Part shown: positions 10,981-24,545 of the stretch, one piece after another | Layout: each line of letters starts with the position of its first letter | Numbering within the stretch: position 1 is the first letter of the stretch | Assembly: GCA_003194525.1 (NCBI GenBank) | Contig: NBIV01000114.1 | Coordinates: forward strand, 62,001-126,000 | Direction: 5' to 3' | Source: Gracilariopsis chorda | Lineage: Eukaryota > Rhodophyta > Florideophyceae > Gracilariales > Gracilariaceae | Length of the DNA: 64,000 nt | The notes under the pieces: model-generated | Told to the model about the DNA's origin: nothing | The model's input: only the letters and a program-made list of their open reading frames with translations | The model's database searches: none | Position numbers and translations under genes: made by a program

Positions 10981-13900
10981 AAGATCCTTCCTTGTTAGTG
11001 GTGAACACAGTTGCTTAGAGTCCTTTCAAAGATGGCAAGACTATGTCTGGTTGTAAGGCCAAGGCCACCTGCCGCGACTTGCGCAGGGAGGTTGACGCAA
11101 GAATTGGGTATCCACGGAAATGGTGTGCGTGTGTAAGTGTCGTCACCAGACGTGTCCGGGGAGAAGGTAACCGCTTGGATGCTCCAGAAGTACGACACCA
11201 CGACTTCAGAGACGAAGACAGAAGGATCAGGCCCGGCCGGTCTCCTGAGTACGGAGAGGGGATTACCGACGAAAGTGGAGGGTAGGAGTTTCAAATGTGG
11301 CCAAAAAGACTATACAAACAAGACTATAGATCGGTCACGCCAGATACTGGTGCGGGTGAGACAAGTACCCATCGAGCTCTAGTCACCAGAAAAGGAGACC
11401 ACCAACTCATTGTTGAATCTGGTGCAACTTGTCACATGATTGGAGACCGTGCTTTGTCGCATTTAGTTTACCGCTCCTAGCCCAGAGCTATTGTGTTGGG
11501 CGATGGGAGGCGGGTGGTAGCATCAAAATTAGGACAAGTTCGGCTTAATACATCGCAGCCTGGAAGACGTTATGTAGAGCTACTACTGCATGACGTTCTT
11601 TAGGTTGAAGATATGGACTGCCACCTGATATCTTGCTCCCACCTAACGGAGGAACAGTACCAAGTATCTTTCGATTCATCGTTGTGACTCATCAAAGGCT
11701 CCGATTTCATGATCAGAGCACCAATGAGGTCAAGGGTTTATCAGTCCTGGGGCAGTCCAGCTTCCAATGCTGCATATGTAGCGAAAGAAACACAAGGTAT
11801 ACAGCTCCGGCTTGAGAGATTTTGACATATCGGAATTCAGAGAATATGAAGAATGACAAGCAAAAACACTAACCATGGACTGGACCTCAATATATCCCCA
11901 GAGCATAATTCCGACTGCATTCTGTACAGTGAAAGAAGGATGACACGAAGGAGCCTAGGCAGCAAGAGTAAGAATGCTAATTTGATCGCAGATGTGATAT
12001 ACACGGACATATGTGGTCTTATTAGTACGCCAAGCATCAGACGGAAGAGATAATTTGTGTGCTTCATCGATAAAAGGTCAAGGTACAAGGTTGTACGTCT
12101 CATTGCAAAAAAAAGACTGATACCGGAGTTCAGATGCTTTCAATTGAAGTTTGAGAGAGAGACTGAAAGAAATACCAAAGTTGTTTACTATTACAATGCT
12201 CCAGAGTACATCTCACTGCGAAAATATCTCTTCGAAGTCGAAATAGACTAGGATAACAGTGTTCTATACACTCTGCAGCAAAATGGAGTCGCAGAACGAC
12301 TTAAAAGATCGGTTATGGGGATGAATAGAGCAATGTTACCATATGCAGGCTTCCCACAGAAGTTCTGTGCTAAAGCAGTCGTTACTGATACCATAAAAAT
12401 GAGCATCATCAGTTGTGAAGCACCGGATAGGAAGACCCCCCACGAAACTCTCACTGGGAGGATACCTGGCGTTCTCTCTTTAAGACGTTTGGATGCGAGG
12501 TCTGGGTACATGTAGCTAAACGAAAGACGTTAGAGAGCAATGGAAGCTGTGGAATTGTCTTACGCTGCCTTCTACACCGCAATTATCGCGTCTATGAAAA
12601 TAAACGTGGACATATTAGGTTCGCAATGCATGCCAGTTTTAATGAAGCTGTTGTTCCGGGAGGACGATTGTTCAACACTACAGAACAGATGAAGTTGAAA
12701 GTCATTCCTGAAGTTGCTGACTGACAGCAGGAATCAGCTGACTCAGATGATGATGAAGAGCCAGATGCAGAGTAGCCAGATGGTGTTGGAGCTGATAATG
12801 AAGAGAGGCTGGTAACTGGACATGGTGGACGTAATATAAATGCAGATGAAGTCATGGAAAGTGGAACTAATGAAGGTGAAGAGGACGATCAGGTACTTGA
12901 AGCACAATCGGACCATTTCTAAATGACACCCAGCATGCAAGAAATCTTGAACCATTAACCAGTACACTGCTACCCTGATCGTCAGCCAAATCCTCGAAAT
13001 CATTATTCAGACACACACCGTAACAGTCTTGTGACGAGGGAGCAACCAATAAGTATCTTCCCTGAAAGCTCGCAGGACGCAAAAGATTCTCCTGGCTGGC
13101 AAAGATGGAGAAAGGCAATTGACCAAGAACTCTATTCGCTTATGTTGATGAAGACATGGGAGGTCTTAGACAAGCTTGTTGGAGAGGATATCATAGACTC
13201 CAAATCTTGTTTGCTCAAAAGCATGACGAGGATGGCTCTATCACTAGATACAAGGCACGCCTTGTAGCTAAAGGGTGCCATCAAGGGAATCGTACAGATG
13301 TCTACTCTCCAGTTGTTTAGTTTGGAACTGTAAAGCTAGCATTGACATTGAAAGCTAGTTTTGACATTGGAATAAACCAGTTGGATGTCAAAAGTGCTTT
13401 TATAAACGGACATATCGATGACAAAAGGTCAGTTTATATGTCCCCACCCAAAGGTCGGGACCTTGGTTTACAAAGGAATTTAGTGCTCAACTTTACTGGA
13501 TTAATATATGGTCTGAAGCACTCCAATGTATTTTGGAGCCAAGTTTCACCAAAAGTTTGAGGAACATAGGCTTTGTACAATGTGTGCCAGATCCTTGCTT
13601 CCTCCACAAGACCTGAGGAGGACACCAATTATGGATACTACTGTATAATGATGACCCCTTATTGATCGGCAATGACCCCAAGAAAACTAGTAAAGTGAAG
13701 AGCATGCTCTTTTCAAAGTTTTAAATGAAGTAATGCTTTTGTACAGAGAGGGTTTTTGTGGTTTACATACAACTTGAAGAAAATGGAATAACTCTGCACC
13801 AAAGTCATGGTATGGAACACATACTACACAAAGTCAACATGAAGACCTCCAAGCCGGTGAATACACCACTGAGTCCGGGATACAGACCTGCATGAGCATC

Positions 13901-14541
13901 AAAATCAGACCTTTTCAAGCCTAAAGAACTATATCAGGAAGCAATAGGGTCCTTGCTGTATCTATCTTCACGTACCAGGCTGGATGTCTGTGCTGCCGTC
14001 AATATTCTCTCACTGGCTCAGTCAAGGCCTAGCGTCATACACTGGACTGCAGTGAAGAGAGTATTGCGTTTCTTGAATGGTACAAGAGATTATGCGATGC
14101 ATATCAAGAAAACCTCCGAAACCCTCCCAGTTCTGTGGGCATATACTGACGCAGGTTGGGCTGGAGATGACACGAATCGCAAAAAATACAAGCAGATTCT
14201 GTCTCTTACTCTTTGGAAACTTGATATTTTAAGAAACATTTAAACAGAGAAGCATTACAACCTCAACTATAGAGACTGAATATACTTCATTGTCACATTG
14301 TTTCAAGCAAGGGAGGTGGGTTCGCAATATATTACTTGAAACAAAGCTTGCATCAGTTGAACGACCTACAATCATTTATGAGGACAACACCGGAGTTTTG
14401 AATTGGGCCGCTGCTGGCAGACGAGTGAAGAATGTTAAAATACGATATCATTTTGTAGAAGAAGGTGCTCAGCCAAACGAAATCGTTTTGAATTACTGCT
14501 ACACAGAAAACATGCTTGCTGGCATAGTCGATAAGGGTATA
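10981..14541 (+). pseudogene. Ty1/copia gag-pol relic (protease, integrase, RT, RNase H)
   Basis: Domain order PR-IN-RT-RH identifies Ty1/copia. Protease: LIVESGATCHMIGDR (about 11410-11455; copia family 'DSGAT.H' with D changed to E). Integrase: ADVIYTDICG (about 11989-12018) and the end of the catalytic core LQQNGVAERLKR (about 12272-12310), then MGMNRAML..AGFPQKF. RT: WRKAIDQELYSL (about 13105-13142) and QLDVKSAFINGHI (about 13379-13420), then GLIYGLKHSN. RNase H: YLSSRTRLDVCAAVN (about 13955-14000), LWAYTDAGWAGDD (about 14133-14172) and IIYEDNTG...RYHFVEE (about 14370-14465). From 11043 to 12515 the pieces share one frame and are split by stops. Frames change after 12.5 kb, so indels exist there. 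Confidence 0.85.
10993..11170 (+). repeat. Dispersed repeat, copy A (copia gag side)
   Basis: This segment (ccttcct..ttag.gg.ga.c.cagtt, then tgtctggttgtaaggcc and cgacttgcgcagggagg) matches 24370-24545 in the same orientation with substitutions and small gaps. Here it sits just upstream of the copia protease, so it is most likely part of the copia gag region. The reading frame around it contains no clear CCHC knuckle. Confidence 0.65.
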
Positions 14542-15507
14542 TAACAGTGAAGCCATCAAGAACTGGGGACTTTGCTTGGACTTGTGAGATGCTCTCGTGG
14601 CATAGGGAGGATGGTGTGAGCAGTATGCCATTGAGCACTCACACTGTTCTCACGTATCACTCTCACACTATGTGATGCGTCCCCTTAGTGCTGCATGAGA
14701 GTGTTGCAAGAGGTAGGGTGTCTACATCTCGGCTGCAAACAGTACGATACAACTTATGTTGATGAAATATCGGATATTTGTGGTTCCCTGCAGCTGAGTT
14801 ATAGAGCGTTGATCACAAGATAGAAGTAACTTTGATTTTTGCAGGGTTTTGCCAAGGTATTCTTCCATATATAAACCGGATGTCCTTTTGAATGAACAGA
14901 GAACTAGTCCCAACCATACCAAATACGCTGCCGACATGTTCATAGAGGAATCTCCGGATGGGTAACTCTGGCCCCTGGTCTTCTAACGCAAGGCGCCAGG
15001 CCTTCATTACCCAGCAGGAGTACGGTCAATGAAGGCGATTTCATCGTTTCTTCTTCGATGGAGCGAGTGGTAGCGCTGCAGAGGTTTCCAATGATGTCAC
15101 TGCCATGGTGGACGCATTACCTTACAGCTTTGCGAGTGGGCATGGCCCAAAAAATACGAAGGAGTTCAACATCTATGCCAGGATTACGGTCTGTTTCACT
15201 GGCTTGGCCAGTAGTTTATTGTAGTATCGCTACAGAAGCGTGAGGTTCCTGAAGTAAAGGTTCCATTTTTGAACGTTTTGCTCTCGTTAAGTACCATCCT
15301 TGACGTTATCCTTGCAAAGGGGGTACTCCTGGTTTCTGCCTTCCTCGTTTTCGCGGCAATTTTGTCCTAGTTGGGCATTGCACATCGTAGTTGGAGTTGC
15401 AAGTCCTGCATTGCTGTAATATCTAACCGCCTTCGAACGTGGGAGATGTTCGATGGTTTCCATGGTATCTCAACTTCTTTCTTATCCGTAACAACGGACC
15501 AGGTATC
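14542..15507. other. No supportable gene; possible copia 3' LTR start near 14612
   Basis: A purine-rich stretch (gggaggatgg, about 14602-14611) directly after the copia RNase H is followed by tgtgagcag, the arrangement of a polypurine tract and LTR start. I could not find a matching 5' LTR, so this is unproven. Nothing else in the stretch is recognisable. Confidence 0.3.
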
Positions 15508-16436
15508 TTAGAATACCCTCCTGGCCCCGGGTCTGCCCGACAACAGGGTCAATGCCAATTCTTTTTTGTATACTTGCCGGCTTTGCCGTATTGTGGTGAC
15601 CGTACTTGGTGAAGGTGTCTCGTGGTACGAAATAATGTCCCTGGGAATGGTTCTGGGATGCAAGGGATAACTTCGGGCTTCGCTCGAAGGGTACTGTGCA
15701 GGGTGCGGGCCGATATTCCTCAAAAAAGGGCCTTCATGGAACGGTTGCCATGTGGCTTCATTGGTGCAACGGAAATCGTTCCAGCTTTTGCTGCATTCTT
15801 GCTGGAGCGCTAGTATGCGGAGGTTTGTTGTACTGCTTTCACGGTACATCTGTCGAACCGATAGTTGATGGGCATCTTGCAGCTTTGGCAGGTGTTCCGA
15901 AATCATTCCTGGTTGGGTTTTTTGCGTTTTACAGTGGTTGAAGCGAGGGGCCTCTCCCCCATGAATGCACGTGAATCTCACGGTATATGGTCCTGTACTG
16001 CATTCGTGCGATCCGACTTTAATGGAAAGGGCCTTAAAATTTCTGGCTGCGCCGTTTGTTGCTATTTTGGCGCCCGGTATCCGGCGATTACTTTCCGTCC
16101 TCCGGTGTATTGCCTCAAATTCCCTGATGGGGTGTATAAAACACGCAGTGTGGACACCATTTCTGTGGACATTGCCTCTAACTGAGATGTGATAATTTCC
16201 TCGAGAGGTGCATCATCCGGAACGACCGGTTCAACTGTGGCGACAACGCCAGAATTCTCCGATACTCTCCCTATATTACAGCGACTGCGCGGATCCTTCA
16301 GCATGTCAGTGCCCGAAGATCGCGGAACATTTCCGTTGTGAACGGGGGGCATTTCCGGCACTTTAGAGCCAGGGCCTGGAGGAGCAAGAGATAACTTCCT
16401 GCATTTTTCCCTCAAGAGCGTACCTTCATTTGCCAT
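15508..16436 (-). pseudogene. Unrecognised retroelement-like ORFs downstream of gypsy integrase
   Basis: Two minus-strand reading frames, 16436-16062 (124 aa) and 15981-15508 (157 aa), lie downstream of, and on the same strand as, the gypsy integrase that ends at 16982. The first is Pro/Ser-rich, then helical (about SQLEAMSTEMVSTLRVLY). The second has scattered Cys/His but no zinc knuckle spacing. By position they could be an extra ORF after integrase or the gag of a further element. I recognise neither and give no function. Confidence 0.3.
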
Positions 16437-16981
16437 TGTTGCTGGTATTCCAATGCGTGCGTGGCCGGCTACCTGCGCTATGGATGGGGTTGAGAAATCT
16501 TTTTTGGCTGTAAACCTCTGTTGATGACTGTCCTTCGACTACACCTTGGTGGAGGGTTTGCGAAGTGGTACCTCTACACTCGTTTGTCAAGGATTTGCCC
16601 TGCTTCAAGGGTGTTGACAGCGATATAGGTTCATTCTCCCGTGTCATAAGGTGTCATTGCCGCTGGTGTAACGTCGGTACGGAACTCTGTGGGGGTGGCA
16701 TTGTGACGTTCCATCACCATTCCTTGTTTTACGGTCATAAATCCGTTGTGACGGGCACTTGGAAGATACCTTTGTGGAGTGAGCCGTATTAGATTCGGGT
16801 TGCTTCAGCTGAAAATGGGTTTACCCAGCACGTGTTCGTGTCTCACGTTCGGAATCTGGTTGCGACAGCGATAAATGTACATCATAGAGATAGGTTTTTC
16901 CCCGTCCCTAGACAGAGGAAGGGGGAAGCAACAAGATATCCTGCATGGAGTGTATAAATGGGCGCCAAGGTGGCGGAAGTT

Positions 16982-19900
16982 TTAAGAGCAGAAAAAAAGT
17001 CCATTATGACCTGAACGATCCAGCTGAGCCAGGGATTTCCACCAAGTCAGTAAATCTGAGAGGTCCGGAGTAAAGTGTGGTGGAGCACTCGTTCTAGATA
17101 TTCCGGAGCTCTCAGGCGGTACTGAGTGCGTAAGGAATGGTTTTCCTGTATCCAAGATGACTTCAGAACTGTGACGAGGAGGAGGCAAAACACGATCGCG
17201 AGAACTCTGCTTGTGCGCATTGCCCATTTTGAAAACCACAGTGCCAGAGTTAGCTGATACCACTCTACATCGTTCATACATCACAAGTGAGAGATTGGCA
17301 CGCTTCTCACGTTTCGGTTTATAATATTCCTTGCATATGAAGACATAGTTATCAGCCGGTACTTTAGGATCACTACCTCGTGTGTGAGCGTTAAAATGTC
17401 GCTTGAACACGGCTTGTGCGGGTTCTCCTGGCTTCCACGCCACGGGGACCAGCTTCATGAGCCTTTGCTTCTGTTGCTGGCTGTAGCGACCCACAGATGG
17501 GAAAGTACCAAATGTGGCTTGGGTTTCTAATGCGGCAGGTGAGGGTGAACGAGATAAACCCAGCTCTAGTGGTGATACTCATGCATTCCGGTGAACGTGC
17601 GTACTTTATGAAAATTTTAACGTATCTGCATACAAGTCCCAAGTATTCGGGTGATCAGAAACGAAAACACGAAGAGAAACCAACAAATTCTGGTCAAACC
17701 ATTCGACCTCCCCACTACATTGAGGATGATACGTGGTCATGAAAAAGTTCGCCACGTCTTGGATGGGAGAGAAATCATGGAAGAACTTGAACATGAACTG
17801 TTTTTGGTTATCAGAGAGCACCTTTACAGGAGGGCCGTAGACAAAGTTCCAGTGCGTTACCAAAGGCTGGGTCACCGTAAAAGCAGGTATGCTTTGGAGA
17901 GAGACAGTGCAAACAAGCTTTAAAAAGCGATCCGTGACTACAGTTAGAAGCTTGTTGCCTCTCTTTTTAGTAAGGAGGGGTCGGAGGTTACCTATCGCGA
18001 AAAAGTGAAGTGTCCATTTTGCAGGGAATAACTTCATTTTCTTCGTATTCCTGCGGAGCGTCACCCTATTGTTCGAGCATTCGGTACAAAACCGCACTGT
18101 TTCGTGGCAATCAACCGCCATGGCCAGCCACTAAGGAGCCCTTCCCAGGGTGAGGTAGAAGTTTTCCCTACCAATGTGACCGCGAAGCTTCGCATAGTGC
18201 GAGAGATGTAAACCCGCGACTGCAGCGAATGAGGCACCAAAATCTGTGAGCGGGCATCGGCCACCCGAAAGAGGGAGCTTTTATCACTTATCTCGAATGG
18301 GAGGTCCTCACCACCGTCTAGAAGGGCACAAAACCCCATACAGAGTTGTTATCGTATCAATTCCTGCAGTGAAACCGGTACAAATTTACCCAGTAAAGGG
18401 TTCTCAGTGATCTTGCAGGATGCAAGTAAACTGTCCAAGTCAGCCTCTTCATCCCAGTCTTCTGGCTAATTTTCGAACTTTCACTCCGGATCATCCGGTT
18501 TTTTTGCCATGAAGCATGTAATTTTGGCATCCTCCGTTGGGGGCGCTTCCCCAGTTGTGGTTAGACGCGACATGGGGTCGGCCTATGTGTTCTGCGCACC
18601 CTTTTATGTATGACCCCGAAGTCATATTTCACAAACTGGGGTTTCTAGCGCATAAGGCTGCACGATGGATCGGAGATATTCATTAACCATATAAAAGAGG
18701 AATGATCCATGTACACGGTGAAATGAATGCCCATATAGGCGTAGTGTGGGAAGTGTGCACGTGACAGCGAGACACTCTTTCTACGACACGGAGTATTTCC
18801 GCTGGTAGACATTGAGCGAGAGTAACCAATGTCCAGTTGGCCTTCAGTAAAGTTCTGGGTTCGTTTAGAAAAGAGCACAAGCAATTTGGTAGTCGCTCTA
18901 TTTGGTGCCCACGGATTATAGAAGTCCCAGTTTGGGTAAGGATAGAATAGGTGCAGACATGAAAGCCACCTTTAAGAACGTAAACGCTTCCGAATGCTAA
19001 GGCGTGAGTTCCGTCAATTATGGAGGCCTTACTTTGCATAGAAAAAAGTGTAAAGTTGCCGAAATGTCCGAAAAGTCCAGGATAAAGGTTCAATAGACGT
19101 CGAAGAGCCCCGAAAAGGAGCAAAGCTCTTTTTGGGTACGGGGTTCCTTGGCCTCAACTAGGGACTTGATTTGAGCTTTCTCGATCATCAACCGTTCTGG
19201 ACGGATAATATGTCCCAGATACTTCACCTTATTGGTAAAAATCTCGCACTTCCTGAGCTTGAGAGTAATTCCCGCATCGCAGAGTACGGTTAGAACGTCC
19301 CTGACATGGGTGAGTTGGTGAACCAAATTATTCGAGAAGATGATAGTATATCCTGCTACACCAAGCAAATCCACCACGGGAAGCGGTTCAATTGGATATC
19401 TATTGCACGCTGAAAGTTAGTGGTTGCATGGGCCAAACCAAATAGCATCCACTTAAAGCGGTACGACCCTGCATGGCAGATGAACGCGGTTTTATCGAGA
19501 TCCTCCTGTCTACCACGGACTTGCAAATATCCCCTATTGACATTTAGAGCGGTGAGTACGTTGGTGTTTCGGAGGGATTCGATGCACTTGTCCATACAAG
19601 GGATGGGATATGTTTCTCTAACAGTCACAGGATTCAACCAGCGATAGTCGACACAGAATAGTCTGGTTACGTGGGCTTTTAAAGCTAGTACAACTGGGGA
19701 TGCTCAGGATGATTGAAAAGGTTCTATCACACCTGCACGGAGCACTTTGTTCATTTGCTACAGCTCATCTTCCGGAGCGTTTGGCCCGGCCCTGTGAGGA
19801 AGTTGTACCATCGGATAGGTACCCGATAACAAATCAATCCGGGCTTCCATACCAATAATCTCGCCGAGTGAGCCATCCTATTTCGTGTTAAAGTCCTGTC

Positions 19901-20676
19901 ACATTTCACGCAGCTTGTCGCCATGTGACTCTGGCATATGGCTGAGGTCTATCTTTTTGAGTGGCTTCATGGGTTCTATCCGGGCAGAACTAGTTCAAGC
20001 ATTGTTCTGTGATACAGGTGTGGCAGTTTTCTCCAAGATACTTGGGTTATGAGATCTTAAAACACCGGTTCCCTTCCGCTCCTCCCACGAAAGCTCGTCC
20101 GTGGGTGGGGTAACGTCCTGACAAGAGTTGGCGATTCTGAGAAAGTTTGCAGTCATCATCTTCGTCAGGAGGATACCAAGGGTGTGCGGAGTGACGCTTC
20201 CAAGTACTTGGTTATTTACCAAAGACTGAGGGCGTTGGCAAAAATTGGCAACAAATATCCGGAAAAGAGCCAGGGGTAACGTGAACAATTTCGTTCGCCA
20301 GCGCAAGCTGGTATTTCTCGTATAATGAGAAACAGGGCTGAATAACAAGAAGAACACGTTGAGAGCAATTGGCCGGTGCCCAGACTTGGGACGCAGGCGG
20401 TATAGAAACCGAGGCTAAGAATCAGATTTTGATAGACTCCCGGGACGTGGTCGATGGTTCCTGCGCAGGTGGTAGTGGGAATGGCTCCTGCAAAGCACGC
20501 TTCTGATGGGGACGGACAATCTGGACCGACGATCCGTCGTCAAGTTCCACACGCCTAAGGCGGGGCATGGTTGCGTCCAAAAATCTGTCGCAATAATCAC
20601 ATCCTAGTAGAACTGGAGCGGCCAATGACCGACAAGCAATAAAGTCGAGCTCAACCACGGAGGTGCTTAAGCGCAC
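16982..20676 (-). pseudogene. Ty3/gypsy pol relic (protease, RT, RNase H, integrase)
   Basis: Read leftwards, the pieces are protease (VLLGCDYCDRFLDA, about 20617-20576), then RT (ALNVNRGYLQVRGRQEDLDKTAF followed by YRFKWMLFGLAHATTNFQ, about 19560-19410). RT thumb and connection follow (GITLKLRKCEIFTNKVKYLGHI, about 19283-19210), with YxDD lost at a frame break near 19370. Integrase pieces include the CHETVRFCTEC half finger (about 18108-18075), the SDNQKQF core motif (about 17820), TTYHPQCSGEVEWFDQ (about 17725-17680) and a C-terminal domain at 17494-16982. The first catalytic Asp of integrase appears replaced. Multiple frameshifts are present. The gag on the right (20.8-22.7 kb) belongs to the same element. 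Confidence 0.8.
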
Positions 20677-20841
20677 GAATAAGTCGACTGTACCGATTCG
20701 TTTAACGAATTATTGTTCGCATCTGCGACGGCAGGGACCAATTCCGAACGGATACGAGACCGCACCTGCGGGGGGGTAGCAGAGTTTCCACGATGAAGCT
20801 TGGGACTGAACGTTTGTCCGGAACTGTTAGAAATCTCACCA

Positions 20842-22742
20842 TTACATGGATTTCAAGGCCAAGGTCGACATAAACCTTGTAATTGCGCTTGGCCATGACC
20901 AGCACTCTATCCTGGATCTAGAGGTTTTTAATCGATATCGACCGACGACGCAGCACAGAAAGATCTGCACAGTCCACGTTAGTGGTGTCCATGCTCGAAT
21001 GGATTGTCCCCTGGAAGCGTGGCAGAGACGCCTGGGGCATCGAAAACTCATATCTGAGTAGGGCTCCACCGAAAGGGAGACTCCCTCATTTAATTTTTCC
21101 TGAGAAATCCCGGCCCTAGGCTGTGTTCCAGGATCGTCGACCACGAGGCCTTCAGTCCAGGGGCTGGGGTTGTTATCCGTGTAAACGCTGGTTGCATAGT
21201 ACAGTTTCACAGTTTTCCGAGTCGGGGTGATTGAATATAGCTGCGCACGTGAATTATGTGGCAGGGCCTGTGAGAAGTCCGTTTTAGCAAAGAGGTAGGA
21301 TGCGTCGGAACGGAACGTTTCTCTTCTGGAATGAGGCCCTCATGATTTGCCAACATCTGAGTCATGTCCTTCAGTGAGCCGAGACGCTGCGGGTGGGTAT
21401 AGCCATCGGCGTAGCAGAGGTGGCAAATTATGTCCAACACTGCGATACGCCAAGTAACATCCATAGCATTGGGGAAGTGTACCACAGGATGGGTTTCCGT
21501 CTACTCAGGCCGATGATAAAGGGATTGAACGTTCATAAACGGGACGCGTGGTTGCTTAACGCTGTTTTTTGTCACGTAAAAGAAGGGGTTGTCCTGCCCC
21601 GTTTCGAACGATTTCTCCATCATTGAAGGTAAGTCAGTGGTTGATATAAACAAACCATCTCCATGTGCAAAATGTACTTGTCGTTTCCCTGATGGAGGAC
21701 TCCATCCACTCAAAGCGAGGGTAATGAGTAGTCGCTCTCCATCAAGAACGCCTTGGTGGGTCTAGACCGATGATTTGAACTTCATCCACGCAGTAAATCC
21801 CCCTTTACTCGAGCGTATTGGACACGCTCGAAGTATGCAGATTTCTGCTTGTCTTCACCGTAGAAGGTGACAAAACTCTGAATTGCCGGATCCAGGCAAT
21901 CGATGAACATGGTACAACGCTCCCCTGCGATGTATACAATCCCAAAACGGTGAACGGCCTTGTCAAAGAGCACCGAGTCACCGGTTTCAGTCTCGCCCAC
22001 GTGCTGACAAGTTTCTATAGCAAAGCAAGGATTTTCCCCTGAATGGCAGTATTGGTGGCGTATGAGAGCAATGAATATTGCATCCCCTTCGGCCAGCAGA
22101 TCAATCTTTCCTTGGAGGCAAAAGATGGTTCTCTGGCAGAGGTGTAGTGGACTTCCGCCACTCCCCATAAGAAATAAAGCAATGCGAAATGGGCTTTTCC
22201 TTAATTCATTCCGAGAATATCTGCTTCCGCAGCAAAGTGCGAAAGAAAGTTCAGCAAAATAATTGGGTCTTTTCCGGTAAAAGACTGGTTACGCAGTGAG
22301 ATTTGCTGAATTTTTTTGCATTCTTTCACCTTCCCCATGACATGGGGCGCACGCTCTATGGAGGAATCGTCGAGCGGGTAGTAGCGGTATGAAAATAATT
22401 TCCGATCCAACCGGCTGGTCGGTTTCAATTCCCTGAGACCAAGGTGCCTTTTCTCCTTTTGGGGAGTGAGAATCCCTCCTTCGGTGGCAGAGGACCGCTC
22501 TGAGTGGGTAGAGATGGCTCGTCTCCCGTCCTCCGAATTGGATTCCGAGCAACTAGAACCATCCGAACCGTTTCGGAAGAATATGACGATGTCATAGAAT
22601 CAGAATCCAAATGATATCGTTTGAATTTAATCGTATTGTGGTGCTTCTTTCTTCTAGCATACTGGTGGTGGTGTGATGCAGCTGGTGCCAGATCATCTTC
22701 AAACGGTTTACCCATCAAGATAAACGGCTGTAACGTCTCCAT
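20842..22742 (-). pseudogene. Ty3/gypsy gag relic, same family as the one at 4.3-6.5 kb
   Basis: The N-terminal piece (22742-22425) is basic and Ser-rich. A frame change leads to 22428-22201, which holds the capsid-like segment QSFTGKDPIILLNFLSHFA.EADILGMN. This lines up with the FGSDPIAVLGFLQRFKTACDLNGI segment of the minus-strand gag near 5.4 kb. Further capsid-like pieces continue through 22168-21782 and 21485-20842 with breaks. It directly precedes the protease and RT of the same strand. Confidence 0.65.
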
Positions 22743-24369
22743 ATGGACACGAATGCGATCATATCGAGAGTCAACTCCTTCTATAAGTTGGAAAGCTCCC
22801 TCAAACTTTCTAATATAGAGTTTGCATCATACCGTAAGATACGGAGATGTTCAGGAACCACCTTTGCACGGGTGCCCATCACCATCTCACGGAGGGTCTA
22901 TAATTCACCCCAAAGGTTGTCATGAGCGTTCAACACAGCAAGAAACATCCCAGGTAGCTACCTTGGAGGATGTTCTCAACCACTGGACGGGGCTTGGGTT
23001 GGGCGACAGCGGGTGTGGACTGCAGCGCGTGTTCAAAGGAAACAGCCGGAGCCGAATGAGCACAATTCAAGGCGTTCCATAACGAAATGGACGTGGAGTT
23101 CCGATGTTCGCGGTGTTGGTTTGAATTCCGAGACGACGCACCCTCAGCACGGCTGGAATGAGCCCGAGTCAAAATCTGTGACACGAACAGAACTGCAGAA
23201 CAAAACCCTGACAAGAGTGATGTCCACCGGATGTTCTGATTACGCGCCCTTGGGAGGTAAACTCAGCGGAAACAGCCCTCTGTCCGTGCTCAGTGCTTTG
23301 CACGCCAGTTCTATGTCCAGACACAGTTGCTGAATATATCTACAGATTTGTGCAAAAAAGGGATGATAAGACCAAGGGTACTGGTAGAAAACCTTGAGAA
23401 TAGTTGGCAAAAGGCCGCAAAAAGGGGAACCGTAGAATGTTGAGTATTTTCGGGAAACAGAACCCAAAGGGGCGCCGCGAACCGTGCGAAAGGCGGTAAC
23501 AGGTCCATAGGCGAAGTGAAGACGGTAATAATAACCAAGAAATTAGCCCATACAGGAGCGGAAACTGATCTCAGTCTCGGGATGACGCTGGAACCCGAAA
23601 AAAGGTGACAAACGATAATGTGTTTCCTAGTTGAACCTGAGTAGTAGACGCACCAGAGTTTAACTTGGTTACTCTGCGCAAGGAGTTATAAACCTACGCA
23701 GATGGTTGCAAGCATAGCCTGGCCTTGGGAAAGAATACACGACTCAGCTGCTCTTCTCTATGAGGGAGGTGAGCTGAACTCAACCTGCCTTAGGTACATT
23801 CTACTAAAGTAAAGTGCAATAACTATTTAAGCCTATTTGTACACCTTGCAAGGTCCTCACAGGTCGCTGACCTGCCGTGCGGGTGCTGACTGACAGCGGT
23901 GCCACCAATATCTACGCAACGGGTTCCTGCCAAGCACAGTATACCACCAGTGCTAGGGATCATATAGAACCAAAATGTAAGGCTTCTGCTATCAAATAGC
24001 TCCAAAATGAACCCAAGAGTAGGTAACAAGTCATAGAAGTCTGCAAGTTTGTCCACCGAACACAGTCTTTATACGAGAACCATCTAACTTCGGCCTTCGG
24101 ATTACCCATTGTTCCACAAGAACTGCGGGATTATCTTTACCATTATGACAGCGGCTTCGCGGGATGGCATGGTCTGCAGCAGAGGCTTTCCTGGAAATGA
24201 GTGCCAACCGTCACGAGGTGAAAACGACGGAACTTCCGCAGAACGGATAGAAGAAATGAAAACCTGAAAGAAGGAGCAAAACACAAACCCGATTCTAGGT
24301 TGGGAGACCACTTTGTGATGCAATGCCCGTTAGTGGAAGATCACCGAAAGGCGTTTGCGATCTTTCCTC
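22743..24369. other. No supportable gene
   Basis: Upstream side of the minus-strand gypsy relic, so its 5' LTR should lie here, but no direct repeat of any 3' flank was found by eye. Short reading frames on both strands show no domain. Confidence 0.4.
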
Positions 24370-24545
24370 CTTAGAGGAGACCCCAGTTTGGTAGAGCAAG
24401 CCCAGAGGTGGCACGAATATGTCGGGCTGTAAGGCCGAGGCCGCTTATTACGACTTGCGTAGGGAGTGTGAGGGTAGAATTGGGTGTACCCGGAAGGGGT
24501 TTGTGTGTGTCAGTGTACTCTGAAGAGGAGTTGTCTACAGGAAAG
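24370..24545 (+). repeat. Dispersed repeat, copy B
   Basis: Homologous to 10993-11170 in the same orientation (shared tgtaaggcc.aggcc, gacttgcg.agggag and gaattggg blocks). No copia protease or integrase follows this copy. It is therefore either a truncated second copia insertion or a fragment carried by another element. Confidence 0.65.
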
